Assembly: GCA_963680875.1 (NCBI GenBank)
Contig: OY804582.1
Span: forward strand, 47,882,646-47,946,645
Length of the DNA stretch: 64,000 nucleotides
From: Bathymodiolus brooksi
Taxonomy: Eukaryota > Mollusca > Bivalvia > Mytilida > Modiolidae
Direction of reading: 5' to 3'
Shown here: in pieces, positions 45,181-59,980 of the stretch
Layout: each line of letters opens with the position of its first letter
Position numbering within the stretch: the stretch's first letter is position 1
Notes under the pieces: model-generated
Seen by the model: only the letters and a program-made list of their open reading frames with translations
Databases searched by the model: none
What the model was told of the DNA's origin: nothing
Position numbers and translations under genes: made by a program

Positions 45181-48100
45181 TATCTAATATGTTTACATCT
45201 TAAGTTCTACGGTACCTGTGTAGATTATCTTACATATCATGACTTACACAGTCTCTAACATCTACATTACTGACATACAACATCCAGTGTATTATATAAT
45301 AAATTGTCGTTCTCATCAGGCGATTTTCTTCAAATGAGGCACCTTTGGGGTTATTTAAATTTATTTCCGATTATTTGCCTTATTTTGAAAAATATATATA
45401 TATATATATATAAAAAATATCATATCAAAAAAGGTTTGAATTAATTTATAAGGATTGATCAAAATTATTTGTTCGGGTCATTCGAAATAACCGCGGATTA
45501 CACGGTGTGCACACCCTGATTGATGTTATTTGTTCATGAACCGAACAATAATTGCAATCAATCTTTATGTGTACTATATATCATTTTGACATTGACATTA
45601 TTATGAAATATATTCTTTATCGCAAATTAATAATAATTGCACTATTTATATATCATGTCAATCCGGAACACTGACTACTGGCTGGATGATACCATCGATG
45701 ACTAAGATTCCACAAGTAGATGTATCAACCTCTAGTCATTAGCAATATATGTATATTTTAATTCGTGTGCATGACGAATTTCTTGTGGATACACTGAAAG
45801 CCCGAAAAATTTAAAGCTAATTAATTCAAGCATCGCTTTGAGCAAGATCTTGTTGGTAAAAAAAAAATACAAAATTGTTATCAAAACTACATGTTATCTT
45901 CTTTAATCAGATTCACTTGATATAGTAGACACTATGCTTTTCCTAACTGAAAAAAGTAAAGTTTATATTCTTCACTCATAGATATAACTAAGGGAATTGA
46001 TATCTGTGGTATGTAGATTTTGTTTTTCATTTTATTATAGTAGAGACGATATCATTGTCTTAAACTATATAATATTTTTTTTTTGAATTTTTCCATCTCG
46101 ACTGTTTTTTGTCGTGAAACACTGATAACATTAACTATAGAAATACACAGCTAGTGCCGTAACTTAATATGGGTTATATGATAGTTAATAAACAAACATA
46201 GTTTGTTTAATGGTCTATTGTATTCCAAATGAAAACCTTTGTTATTGCAATAATGCAATTATAATATAAGTTTATGATAAGCTTGTTCTATTATTTAAAC
46301 AAAAGACTAGTGCAATAATTTAACTTAATATATGCAACGAAAACTTTCAGTTAATAGTGTTTTTTTGTCACTGACTATTGTAAACACCTGTCTTAAGGAA
46401 GTGCGATATACATATTAAAGGAGATGTGGGTACATTTGTTACGTCCAAGTATATAAATGAGCAACGCTACAACATATAATAACATAGGATTACAATAACG
46501 ACACAAGATTACCGGAATTTGACGTTGGAATTTAAATACTTACAGAATGCATTGACGTATTGAGGTAAATTCACATGGAAATATAAAGGCGTCAGAGTAA
46601 ACGTTCAGTGGTTGTAGGAAATTAACTCTAGCTAAACATCACAAGTAACAAATATGATGTATTAAGCATAATTTCGACATAAAGAGAAATGTGGAACAAT
46701 TTGCTTATCTAAGATGGCGACATGGCGATATGGCGATATCTGCATTATCTGAACAAATATACATTTACCAATTACATGCATGATATAGCTTCCGGAACTG
46801 TAAATGATCCAATAAATCAAGCCAAATTAAATAACAAATAATGAAAACAATGAAATATTCCTAGGTGGCAAACCACTACTGCTCTTAAAAGTTCATGTAA
46901 ACATGTCTGAAATGCACTAACATAATTGAATACACCACAATTTAACAATAGAAAGTGGTCGTAGCTTTCCTGGAGTCGATGTGGATTTCTGAACTATGCG
47001 TAAAGTAATATTAAAACCTTCTAGTTCTAGCTTGTGCATTCAAGGTTTCCACATTGACTACAAAATAATTATGTGTATATCCTCTTACTTCTAAGAAAAT
47101 GTATATAGTTAAATAGAACTAAGAAACGGGTATCTTCACTAACAATCAAAATTGGCGTCACATTTTGAAACCCCCCTCCCCCCAAAAAAACCCAGAAATT
47201 GTGTATACAGTGTATGTGATATTTTACTAGAACATACCTCACCCTTTCATAAAATGTTTGTATGACATAACTCGCATTTCTATGTTTAACAGAATGCCTA
47301 CCTATTCACATCTTTGTACGACGTGCTACGCCATATATCATCATTCATCCGAAAAATCAATGTCATGAACAATCGTAATATTTGAACTATGAAATCGTCA
47401 AAAAGAGTACTTTGATACGTTTAAATTTATAAGTTGTCGAGAACTGTGCTCATATAAAAATATAATTCTTGTGACTGGTACTTTGGTTACTGATGATTCG
47501 TATTTGACGTTGAGTGGTTTCTATTCTAGCCTATTACACTGGAAATACGGGTTCTTACATCGTCATAACTTCAACACTTTAGATGAAATATAAGTTAAAA
47601 AAATATATGAAAGCTCCGACTCACTATATACGATATCTAAAACACATTATCTCAAATACTCCGAAATCTGAACTCGCGATTACTGCTAGGAGTTCCTTTG
47701 TTTACATGCGTCATGGAAACTGAATTTGCATGATGCCAGATTTTGACCTGAGATAATAACCGACACTAGTTTGATTGCAGAGTATGAAGTGGTGGACTGT
47801 AACTTTATGTCAGTATTACAATCATATCATAGACTAGGATTTCCCTTATTTCTTATCCCCTATCAGAAGACAGATATTCTCTCATTCTTGAAAAAGTCAT
47901 TCCTTCCATTTCTACTCACCGTTCCTGTATTTAATGAAATGTGTATTGCTGCTAGCACATAAGTTGAGTATTCTGAGAAAGAAAGAGAGTACAAGTAATG
48001 GCCTAATGCAATATGATGCTTAATGTACATTCGTAGTATTTACCCCTCCCACATTATCACTATCGCTAAGCCATGCAAAATGTGGAAACTATACTTCTGC

Positions 48101-48354
48101 TTGTACTATGTATACTATGTACATTTTGTGACGTGAATAAAGCTATCAATTTAGATCAATTATCACTTACAAAACACGAAAACAAAAAAATAAAATCCAC
48201 CGGACGATACTAATACAATAATATTTACCTCCCTTTAATCGACGTTATTGTATCCAAAAACTTCAAGTATAATAGTCAAACAACATTGTTTGCAAATCAT
48301 GCATTTGGAATGTAATGGTATTCAAATAATGTTTGTTTGGTTTTGTTTGCTTGC
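45181..48354. other. Intergenic, no supported gene
   Basis: AT-rich, no recognisable coding or repeat family apart from the (AT)n at 45388-45411. The ORF 47771-47962 has no domain. An 11-bp word, GCATTTGGAAT, occurs at 48301 and again at 48353 where homology to copy A begins. Confidence 0.5.
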
Positions 48355-48625
48355 ATTTGGAATATTCCTTCAATATTACAGTTCTTCGTATAGTACGTTT
48401 GACCTTTAAAAATGTTCAGAAAATAAAATAAAAAATCCAGTTTTTAAATCAACAATTTCTTTTTCTAGATGTATATTATTATATGATATATACAAACTCT
48501 GACAATCAATTTTAAAAAGTTTGGTTCATTATTGAAAAAGTTACCCATACGCTCTAAATGTTAATTATATTCTCTGAAGTGTACAGTACCGTCTGGAATG
48601 GTTATGCATAGCAATAGAAACTTTA

Positions 48626-50179
48626 AACACAATGTTATATGTTAGAGGTAATAATGAATGCACACATTTGTTTAACTGATAACTCTATTTACGCCATGTT
48701 ATATGTCAGATTAGTATTTCAGATATAATGATGAATGTGCACATACACACATATGTTGCTGATAACACTACTTACCACATGGTGTAAGTCAGACTAATGT
48801 TGTTATCAATATCATACTATAACATAGCATGTCAGTATAATTTACAAATGACGTCATATGCCATGTTGTATGTCAGATCAATATGTCTGATTTAATGATG
48901 AATATACACACATATGTTACTGATAACACTACCAACACAATGTTGTATGTCAGAACACTTTGTCAAATTTCATGATGAATGTACACATATGTGTTACTGA
49001 TAACACTACTTACCACATGGTGTATGTCAGACTAATGTTGTTATGAATATTATACTATAGCATAGCATGTCAGTATCATTCACAAATGACGTTATATACC
49101 ATGTTGTATGTCAGATCAATATGTCTGATTTAATGATGAATATATAAACATGTGCTACCGATAACACTACTTACACCATGTTGTATTTCAGATCAATATG
49201 TCAGATTTATTGATGAATGTACACACATGTGATACTGATAACACTACTTACACCATGGTGTTTGTCGGATCAATATATCAGATTTAATGATAAATGTACA
49301 CACATATGTTACTGATTACACTACTTACACCATTTTCTATGTCAGATCACTATGTCTGATTTAATGATGAATATACACACACATGAGTTGCTGATAACAC
49401 TACTTAAACCCTGGTGTATGTCGGATCAATATGTCAGATGTAATTATAAATGTACAAATATGTGCTACTGATAACACTTATTACACCATGTTGTTACTTA
49501 GATCAGTATGTCTGATTTAATGATGAACATACACACATGTGTTACTTATAACACAATCTACACCATCTAACTAGCATCATGGTGTGGTGTATGTCAGATC
49601 ACTATGTCTGTTTAATGATGAATGTACACACATGTGTTACTGATAACACTACTTTCACCATGTTGTGTGTCAGATCAATATGTCATATTTAATGATGAAT
49701 TTACACACAAATGTTACTGATAGCAATGCTTAAACCATGTTGTATGTTAGATCACTATGTCTGATTTGATGATGAATGTACAAACATATGTCACTGATAA
49801 CTCTACTTACACCATGTTATATGCCATATCACGATGTCTGACTTAATGATGAATATATACACATATGTTACTGTTAACACTATTTACACCATGTTGTATG
49901 TCATATCACTATGTCTGAATTAATGATGAATATACACACATGTGTTACTGATAACACTACGTATACCATGTTGCATGGCAGATCTGTATGTCAGAATTAA
50001 TGATGAATGTACTCACATGTGTTACTGTTAACACTACTTCAACCATGTTGTACGTCAGATCACTATGTCAGATTTAATGATGCATGTACACATATGTTTT
50101 ACTGATAACACTACATACGCCATGTTGTATGCCAGATCACTGTGTCTGATTTAATGATGAATGTACGCACATGTGTTAC
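48626..50179. repeat. Satellite block S1, copy B
   Basis: Same monomers in the same order as 272-1825, including the 239-bp higher-order pair, with scattered substitutions only. The array has therefore not been rearranged since the copies split. Confidence 0.95.
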
Positions 50180-51710
50180 TTTTTTTTATTTTATTTATAT
50201 TTCACCTCTGCACAATTTACCTCAGGGTGCAACGAAGCTTCAAAGGTTTTCAAATATTTAAAATGCACAATATAATTAAATAAATAAGTGCTGGTAGCAA
50301 GGATACAATACCATAAGCAAATAAATCATATGTTATCTCCCATATTCAATTTATAAACATACATATATGTTATTCTTATTACACAGTAAACAATGAAAGG
50401 AACTATGAATACAACTAAGTTCATAATGTATCCAATAATAACAGTAATTTCATAATATCATATAAGTTTCGAACTTCTGAATTTTTAATCATCATTTGGA
50501 TGTTATTTCTGAGTTCATTTTTGTTTTAAATTTGTGATAAATATTGGTTCCCTGTAAAAGCTTATGTAATTTCTTGTTTTCCAAATTACCTATTTTAATA
50601 TACAAATGATCAAATTCACTAAAAGTAGGTCTACAGTTATTTCTCCCTCATACACAACAAGGATTACATTTTCCTCAACAAGTACTATATTATTTTCAAA
50701 AATGATATTAACAATGTGTTTTAATTCATCTAAGACATGTTTAGTTTGATGACACCTGTAAAACAAATTCATAAGGGACTTTATTTCATTTTTGCAAAAA
50801 TGACATTGACAATTTGATTTTTCCATTTTTAATCATCTATATTCTGAATAGAATATGTTATGGAAACATTTCCATTGGAACTGGATAATGCTTTGTTTGC
50901 ATTTAATCTTTTTCAGTATATACCAATTGATATCCAGTTAAATTTCTTTTCATAAAATATATCCCATTTTAATTGACATTTTGGAGTGATTGCTTTATCT
51001 ATTACTTTCTGGATATTCTGCAGCTTCAGTTCTTTTGGAACAATGATTTTATTATTTTGATTTCTAATATTCAAATTACTATCTATTAATAAACCTTATG
51101 ATTTGTTCATCTTTTCGTTTTCATCTGATATTAATTTCTTTTCAAAAAATTTCTGGTTTTTATTTTTTTTTATTTTTGCGCAATCTGATATCCAGTTTCT
51201 TTCATCATCCAATCTATTAATTATAGTCTGATTTTCAACAGAGGTTTTATTATTTTTGTTCCATATATCGTTTATATTAAATATAGTATTTCTCAAAAAC
51301 GATTGGAAAACAGTGGATTTCTATTAAATTTGATATCAGAGTTACCAAATATGTTTTTATCTAAAATATCATTTAGAACATGACCCAAAAAATAATGTTC
51401 CATGCTTGAATGGCGTCTCGATAGTAGTTTGGAATGGATGCGATATATACACCTTTAATATTGGAGCATCTACAAAGAACGCAAAACAACCAGTATTTAC
51501 CTAGAGCATTCCATGAGTCCATCTCACTATTAATTATTGTGTAGATAAATTTATTCTGTTTACTTTTGACAAAAGTTTCTATGTTAATCATTTCCACCCC
51601 TTGTCATTATTATTTAAGCAGCATACGTTTCTTTCTATTTGTTTGGTTTATTGTCTCAAAATGGAATTTCCATATCAAATCATTCACCCCTTTTTTATAT
51701 ATCTCTGGTA
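50180..51710 (-). mobile_element. LINE 3'-end fragment in satellite (first), copy B
   Basis: Same as 1826-3356, with minus-strand pieces at 51597-51373, 51296-51096 and 50826-50590. The last reads VILVVYEG where copy A has VILGMYEG, and keeps the CHFCKNEI cysteine pair. Confidence 0.88.
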
Positions 51711-52193
51711 CCACCTCATTTCACTATGTTACATGTCAGATTACTTTGTCTGATTTAATGTTGCATGTACACATATGTTTACTGATAACACTGTTTACAC
51801 CATGATGTATTACATATCACTATGTCAGATGTAATGATTGACACACACACACACACACACACACACATATCTTACTGATAACACTACTTCAACCATGTTG
51901 CATGTCACATCACTATGACAGATTTAATGATGTATGCACACACATTTTTTACTGATGACACTACCTACACCATGTTGTATGTCAGATCACTATGTCAGAT
52001 GTAATGATGAATGTACACACATGTTTTACTGATAACACTACCTACACCATGTTGTATGTCAGATCACTATGTCAGATGCAATGATGAATATACACACATC
52101 TTTTACTGATAACACTACTTACACCATGGCATGTTGTATGTGAGATCATTATGTCAGATGCAATGATGAATGTACACACATGTGTTACTGATA
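51711..52193. repeat. Satellite block S2, copy B (two monomers shorter)
   Basis: About six monomers against eight in copy A, a 151-bp difference. The (AC)n run near 51843-51866 is longer than in copy A. Confidence 0.94.
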
Positions 52194-53414
52194 CTATTTT
52201 TTCCCTGTAAATACGTTTATTATATTTTATATAATTTCTTGTTTTCCAAGCTCCCCATTTTAATATACAAATTATTACATTCACTAAAAGTAGGTCTGCA
52301 GTTACTACTCCCTCATACACAACAAGGATTACATTTTCCTCAACTAGTACTATATTATTTTCAAAAATGATATTAAACATGTGTTTTAATTCATCTAAGA
52401 CATGCTTAAATTTATGATACCTGTAAAACAAATGCATAAGGGACTCTATTTCATTTTTACAAAAATGTCATTTACAATTTGATTTTCCTATTTCTTGTAA
52501 TCTATATTCTGGATAAAAAATGTTATGCAAACATTTCCATTGGAACTGGATAATGTTTGTGTGCATTTAATCTTGTTCAGTATATACCAATTGATATCCA
52601 GTTAAATATCTTTTCATAAGATATCTCCCATTTTAATTGACATTTTGGAGTGGTTGCTTTATTTATTACTTTCTGGATATTCTTTAGTTTCAGTTCCTTT
52701 GGGACAATCATTTTATTATTTTGATTTCTAATATTCAAATTACTATCTATTTTTAAGCCTAATGATTTGTTCATCTTTTCGTGTTCATCTGATCTTAATT
52801 TCTTTACAAAATGTTCTGGTTTTTATTTTTTTGTTATTAATGCGCAATCTGATATCCAGTTCCTTTCATCATCCAGTCTATCAAATATAGTCTGATTTTC
52901 AACAAAGGTTTTATTGTTTTTGTCCGATATATCGTTTATTTTAAATATATTTGGAGAAAAGTGGATTCCTATTACATTTGATATCAGAGTTACCAAATAT
53001 GTTTTTATCTAAAATGTCATTTTTAGACTCTGTAGAACATGACCCAACAAAAAATGTTCCATGCTTGTATTGCATCTCGATAGTATTTTTGGAATGAATC
53101 CGATATCTAAACCTTTAATATCGGGGCATCTACAAAGAAAAAAAACCAACTCCAAATTTGATATCGTATTTCTGTAACCAGTGTTTGCCTATTATCGCAT
53201 TCCATGAATCCATCTCATTGTTAATTATTCTGCATATAAATTGTATATGTTTACTTTTGACAATATTGTCTATGTTAATCATTCCCACCCCCCTCCTTCA
53301 TTAATGTTTAAGCAACATACGTTTCTTTCTATTTGATTTGGGTTATTGTCCAAAATGAATTTCCAAATCAAATCATTCACCTCTTTTTTTAATTTCTCTG
53401 GTACCCCTATTTTT
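52194..53414 (-). mobile_element. LINE 3'-end fragment in satellite (second), copy B
   Basis: Same as 3990-5206, with minus-strand pieces at 52774-52577 and 52437-52072. Confidence 0.86.
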
Positions 53415-54361
53415 ACCATGTTAGATGTCAGATCAATATGTCTAATTTAATGATGAATGTACACACATGTTACTGATAACACCACTTACACGATGTTGTA
53501 TGTCAGATCACTATGTCTGATTTAATGACGAATGAACACACAAGTGTTACTGTTAACACTATTTACACCATTGTGTATTTAAGATCACTATGTCAGATGT
53601 AATGATGAACACACACACACATGATTTACTGATAACACTACTTACATCATGGTGTATGTTAGATCACTATGTCAGATGTAATGATGAATGTACACAAATG
53701 TCTAACTGATAACAATACTTCAACCATGTTGTATGTCAGATCACTATGTCAGTCTTAATGATGAAAGTACACACATGTGCTACTGATGACAGTCCTTTCA
53801 CCATGGTATATGTCAGATCACTGTCAGATGTAATGATGAATATCCACACAGGTGTTGCTGATAATATTCCTTACACCATGGTGTATGTCAGATCACTATC
53901 TCAGATGTAATGATGAATGTAAACACATGTCTTACTGATAGCACTACCTACACCATGTTGTATATCAGATAACTATGTCAGATGTAATCATGAATGTACA
54001 CACGTGTTTAACTGATAACACTACTTACACCATTGTGTATGTCAGGTCACTATGTCAGATGTAATGATGAATGTACGCACATGTTTGACTGATACCACTA
54101 CCTACGCCATGTTGTATGTCAGATCACTATGTCAAATGTAATGAGGAATGTACACACATGTCTTACTGATAACACTACTTACACCGTGGTATGGTGTATG
54201 TGGGATTACTATGTTAGATGGAATGCTGAATGTACACACATGTGTTACTGATAAAACTGCTTACACCATGTTATATTTCAGATCGATATGTCTGAATTAA
54301 TGATGAATATACACACATGTGTTACTGATAACACTACCTACACAATGTTGTATGTCAGATC
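53415..54361. repeat. Satellite block S3, copy B
   Basis: Same length and monomer order as 5207-6153. Confidence 0.94.
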
Positions 54362-55359
54362 ATTTCAATTCAAACTGTAATTCACACTAGTATTAACCAA
54401 TCCTTAATATTGAAATATATCTCTTTCAGTTATTTGACATTGTAAACACATTCACTTTGCTATGACGATATGCGAATAACTAATGCATAGTATAATCTCC
54501 ATGAAACCATCTCCTGAATGTATAAATGAAAAAAAGGAGAAATTTGTTGTAATTAGGAAAGAGGTGGACGTGGGTTGTTTTAAAGTTTCCTCCGTGGGTA
54601 TCAACTGGCCAGTGAGGAATACGAACGATTTTCTAGGCCTCTTGCGTGTAACTTTGCACGGGCAATTCCTGCATAGATGTATTCATATTAGGCATATATG
54701 AAAAGGTATTTCTGTAAAATTTAGGTCTGGATTGAACAACATTCACACGGGTACAATTAGGCGTTCTATAAAATATTGACATGTAATTTAGGTTTACTTT
54801 CATACAATAAATGAATTTTAATATTTACAGTATTAAAATAAATCATTGTATATGAAATATAGGAAAACCAATGAATATCAAATTTGTTGTTTTTATTGTG
54901 TTATTCATAATAATGTCATATTTTTGCGGAAGGCTATATACAAGTGTGTGTATGGTAATCAACTGCAACCATTATTAAATGGAGTAAATTGTGCTCAACT
55001 TTAAATATCATTGAATATGTGTAAATCAAATGCAATATTAACTGCATAAACTCTACAATACATGTATGAAAAACAACATCTAAATTCGTTTTGGCTGCTT
55101 TTTTGTCATGGCAATTTAATAGTAAGTGTATAGACACTCACAGCGTGTTGACGAATATATTAATTGAAAAAATAATGAAACAGTAGACATACAGTCTATT
55201 TCATTTCCACCACAGTGACAAATGACAGCTTTTGGAAGTCCAAAACAGTTAATCATACTTTAATCCATATCATAATAATATAATAACAAAAATCCTTTCA
55301 TAAAAAAAGACAGATGAACACCATCATGTGCATAAAGAGCATTGTGACAATCATCCAAA

Positions 55360-55734
55360 TCAATCATCATGATGAATGTAATACCCATTATGTTGTAACA
55401 AATAGGACATTATGCCTCTATTTAAACGCTTAGGAATATCTTGTATTGCCCTGTGATTGGTGGAACAATGCCATTCCTTTCCAGGTAAAATATTTGAGAA
55501 AACGATATTGCTACCTGGACACATTTTGTTAATCGTGTACAATGAACATATTAATTGAAAAAATAAGGAAACAGTAGACATACAGCCTATTTCATTTCCA
55601 CCACAGTGACAAATGACAGCTTTTGGAAGTCCAAAACAGTTAATCATACTTTGAACTACAGGTACGATAGATGACCATCGCATACTGGGCTTTCCAACCC
55701 ACATCACATTTAATCCATATCTTTTTAATCCCAT
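55360..55734 (-). pseudogene. SGNH-hydrolase-like domain, copy B
   Basis: As in copy A but with the block III motif complete, HCGGNEIG, where copy A has a Val. The serine block is again not in the ORF. The truncated duplicate downstream is also present. Confidence 0.75.
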
Positions 55735-55833
55735 ATTTCCAGCAGTAGGCCTGTTTTTAGTGTGCTCCTTTGCATGACTGATTTTTAATCCATATATTTG
55801 GAGAGCCTAAAATGTTTTTGATATTTAAAAACC

Positions 55834-56545
55834 TTACCTAATGTATTGTTGAAAGGTGGTAGATTTCCATCTACACATTTGCTTTATTTGATCAGCAGTT
55901 TTACCCAGCATGAGAGCAGTAGCTGCTGCTACAATTATGAAAGAATGTGTATTGTATTGACACGGATTATATCAAGCACAACGTAATGCGGATTTTAAAA
56001 TGGAACAGGCTTGAAAGCGAGTTACACCTCTGTGGTTTAAATGAATAAATCATAGTCTCTTAATTTTTAGAGCGCATCTTCAAATATAATTCTATGTTCT
56101 GAAAAGGGCAAATGTTTTTTTTCAATATTTTTTTAATTTGCCAATCTTTTTTTTGCCACACTGATCAGTTTTTGATGAATTTATTGCTACATTAATTATG
56201 TTTTGCAAATAATCTATGCAAATTGCATCAATTTCTAAAGTATGATCTGATATTCCAGATTAAACTACTTCTCCTATTCTCAACAAAGCCAAAGAATGCT
56301 AATGAAAAAATACTAGCGAACATTATATCCTCAATGTACGAACTACAAATAGTTGGTAATGCCTCTATAATTTGTTTTACTAAGGAAATCGTTATTTGTT
56401 TCCTAACATCATTTCCTTTATTTGTTTTTGATACAACAGTTAAGAATTGTTGAACAGCAAATGATTGAGTATAATCAACATGTTCATGCATTTTATTACT
56501 AAAATTAAGATCAGATTGTGGAGCAGAATAATTAGCAATTTGCAT
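55834..56545 (-). pseudogene. Tyrosine recombinase, copy B
   Basis: Same arrangement as 7626-8337: an open N-terminal part (56545-56228), the frame change at the first catalytic Arg, the in-frame stop, the HxxR box reading HSFI, and the retained FQQYIR tyrosine. Confidence 0.84.
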
Positions 56546-56681
56546 ATGATGTATAAAATTAATTATATGAGTAATAGGAGGAGGCCATATTTGGTCAAGT
56601 TTAATTTTTGTGTAAAATCTTCAAGTGTATTTTTAGCATTTTGGTCCACTTTCCAAATATTGTTTTTAATGGACTTATAAA

Positions 56682-57044
56682 TTAAACTGTAGAACTCTGT
56701 CTTAAAAGGCTCCAAAATTCCCAAGGCATCGTCATTGGCTTCAGCTCTGCAGGCGGCGCTAGCTCTCTGAACTTCTGAAATTGTCCATCAGCTATGGCAT
56801 TATTAACGGAGGATATATGTACAGCTTTAAAATGAAGATGACCAATAAAAATGTAATCTAAGTAGAACCATGACCTTGCTGATGTTGATGTTTTTGAATT
56901 CAAAACAGAAACTACAGCCATATTGTCAATGTAATCAATAATTTTCTTTTCATAAAATAACTTGTGCCAGAGAAATATTGATAATGCGATTGGAATAATT
57001 TCTAAAAATGTAATATCTCTATCTAAAGATAAGTACTTTCCCAT
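56682..57044 (-). pseudogene. RNase H domain, copy B, better preserved
   Basis: A 120-residue open frame with the catalytic Glu in FLEIIPIAL, the Asp in YIDNMAVV and a third acidic site in NNAIADGQF, then FRELAPP. Length and residues fit a nearly whole RNase H domain. Copy A has lost the second Asp and the frame. The element is dead regardless because RT and recombinase are broken. Confidence 0.87.
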
Positions 57045-57194
57045 TCAGCAGGCCAGTGCAAGTAAGCCTATTTATTTTTACAATAGGCACCACACCCCAA
57101 CGTTATCAGTATAAAGTTCTAAATCACAATTTGAAATCCAATTATCGAAAATAAAGGAATTGCCATTAAATTGTTACACAAAGTATTTCAACAT

Positions 57195-58293
57195 TTACAA
57201 ATCTTCATACATTTCTTTTGTGACCTTATTTAATTGAAGTGTTTTCTTAGCTTTAGCAGTAGCTAAATATAGACGCCTTCTGAATGCACGGCCTGCTGGC
57301 AATGTACGAGCGCAACAAGCTAAATTATGACATAATGATTGCAATTGTTTCAAAGTTATCATAAGAAAAAAAAATGCATCTTCATTTAACTTTTTATGTA
57401 ATTCTTTAATTGTTTCTTCCGGTATTTTACCAGACATGGATTCAGTGTGTCTAGTCAATCCAAAGTATTCCATACTTTTCAGAGGACCTTCCTTATTTTT
57501 CAGCAGCAATTGGAACTCCTAATCTTTTACAAATAGTTTGAATTTGAACATACTATTTGAACACTCAATATCTGACATTTCAGCAAGAAAGAAAGCATAA
57601 AATATAATTATATCAATTTGTTAATCCATGTACTTCCTGAACAACCATTGCAAAAATGTAGAAAAATGTTGAAACGTGGAACATGATATCGAACACCCCA
57701 TGGGCATACATTTGTCATTATAATACATGTATCCTATTATACAACCAAGTAAATCAAAGTCTCCGGGATAGCAGGGCACAGGTCGAAATGCTGACTTAAT
57801 ATCAATGTTTCCTATTTTAGCATGTTCACCTAATGTTTGAATAATAGAAATGATATTATTACATTTAGAATACTGTACAGTTGTTAGTGTTTCATCAAGG
57901 AAATCAGTAACGCAATACCCAGGTGGATACTACACGTGTGTTATTAGGCTCCAATCAGAGGTCTTTTTAGGTATTAATCCAATGCGGGAACTTCTAAGAT
58001 TTGAAATTGGACGGAAACTAAAAGATCCTGCTATTCTGCCAAGAGTAATTTCATGTTCAACCCTTTCATATGCCGCCACATGACACTATAAAACACATTT
58101 GTTTTGTATTTAATGGTAATCTTGGAACTGGGTAATTCATGTTAAAACCAGATGTAAATCCATATATTAGTAATTTTGCAATATCTTTTATTGGATATTT
58201 TTCTAAAGCAATATATAATTCATTTAAATTAATAGGACTGTATCTCAATTGCCATATCGCATATCTATTCAAACCTCGACCTGGATTATTCAA
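57195..58293 (-). pseudogene. Reverse transcriptase and connection, copy B
   Basis: The connection piece 57509-57195 and the N-terminal piece 58293-58066 match copy A. The palm is interrupted by a TAG stop at 57930-57932 (TAT in copy A). KCMPMGCSISC and DIKSAFRPVP are still readable on either side. Confidence 0.86.
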
Positions 58294-58361
58294 TAATGGA
58301 GAGCGAACATATAGTAAATATGTATTAAAAGGTGAGGCTGTGCATGAAGTCTAAATTTGTA

Positions 58362-58907
58362 GCACATTGATGATAAATGCATACTCCCGCACTTCATGCA
58401 ATAATGTTTAAGCAAACAATTGGTTTTGAAACATCCTTTTTTTAAATTAAAATCATAACATGGCTTTTGAGAAGAAACTGGAAACTGAGCTGCTGTCGAG
58501 CTTCCATTATCTAGCGCCCCTCTTGCGATAAATTGTAACCATTAATTGCCATCAATTTGAGACATTGTTCTGGTTTGATTGTATACAATTCGAAGTCGAA
58601 ATTGTTGGTCGTATTGATAAACTCTGCTAAATTCTATTGAATAAATCTGTTTAACTTTGAGGGGCTTATTTGTGAGATACATTAGTAATTTACCGTCTGC
58701 AAGTGATAAGAAATTATGTTTTACACTTTGGCAATTGAAATGGTGTCGTAAAAGTAATGACAAAACAGTATATTCTAAATTCCAAAATTTGTCTTTAGTG
58801 GTCATTGATATAAATATATCAGTTTCATTGTCTGTATTAGTCTCGTTGTTTACGGTACGATCCTCATCATGTATAACTGCTTGAACGCCCGACGATTTTA
58901 TCTGCAT
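58362..58907 (-). pseudogene. Gag-like region and CCCH finger, copy B
   Basis: The 121-residue gag-like ORF (58907-58542) and the CCCH finger segment (58460-58362) match copy A, with only a few substitutions seen. Confidence 0.65.
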
Positions 58908-59489
58908 AGGTGGAGGCTACGCATGTGGTTCTATTTTCTGCAATGTTGCATGTTCATCAACTCCTCGTCATATACGCCTATCAACCGGTCTATTTACAGG
59001 TTCCTCTTTTTCAACCACTCTACCTCTTAGCACACGCCCTTGGATTGGGGTCGGGTCATATCTGTTCTAACACCTCTACATCGAGGCGTCTTTTATCAGA
59101 GCAGCAATCTATTGGGTTATAAAGTTTACTTCTTGGTAATCAACTGAGCTTTTAAAATTTCTCGCTTGGTAATCAACTTGCAAGTGAGGGATGCGACCGA
59201 TTTTCTTGGCCTTTTAAGTGAAAAGTTGCACGGGCAATTCGTGCATAAATGTAATCTAGTAGGCCTATATGAAAAGGCTTTCTGCAAAATTTAGGTTTGG
59301 ATTGACCAACATTCACAGAGTATTATAAAATATTGGCATGTAATTGATGTTTATTTTCATACAATAAATTAATTTTAATATTTACAGTATTAAAATAAAT
59401 TAATAACATTATTCTTATATATTTTTGTATTATATTGTGCTACATGTTGTTCATGTTGTCAAATTATATGTCTTCCCGTATTTAGTTGT

Positions 59490-59840
59490 GATGTTGTGAT
59501 GTCAGCTACGATATCCGTGCAAAAAAACCCGATACGTCTCGACTTTCATTTCCTTTGTAAGGGGTTCATGGTTTACTTATTTATTTACGCATACTGAGGT
59601 TCAACACAATTGTATCTGGAGCAGTACCTGCTACCCCTACCAGTTCATTCTCGATTTTTAGTTGGGTTCTTGTTGCTCCATCATTAGTTTTCTGTGTATT
59701 GTTTTGTGAATCGTTGTTTGTTCTCTTGTCCTTTTTCGCCTGACCCTAGTGTCATCTGTCCTTCGATTTACGACTTTTGGTATCTCCAACCTGTTCTCAC
59801 ATTAACATGTTTAAAGGGCGTTATGTTCTCCGTCCAAGAA
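59490..59840 (+). mobile_element. RT-family 3'-tail remnant, copy B
   Basis: Counterpart of 11290-11640. Confidence 0.6.
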
Positions 59841-59980
59841 AATAAACAACGTTTCAACATAAACTATTATGCTACACTATTATCTACGGAAGGTGTGAGT
59901 CTGATAATACCTACATCATGCATGAAAATATCGAAGTCAATTTATTGTGCAAAGGCGAAAGATTGGAAAATCTCTGAAAT

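Larger units (their letters stand above)
54579..59401 (-). mobile_element. DIRS/Ngaro-like retroelement, copy B
   Basis: Same element as 6371-11194, with terminal direct repeats at 54579-54842 and 59152-59401. It shares the old lesions of copy A (recombinase stop and HxxR loss, RT YxDD loss), so these predate the duplication. Domain pieces: SGNH 55360-55734, recombinase 55834-56545, RNase H 56682-57044, RT connection 57195-57509, RT 57510-58293, CCCH finger 58362-58460, gag-like 58542-58907. Confidence 0.87.
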
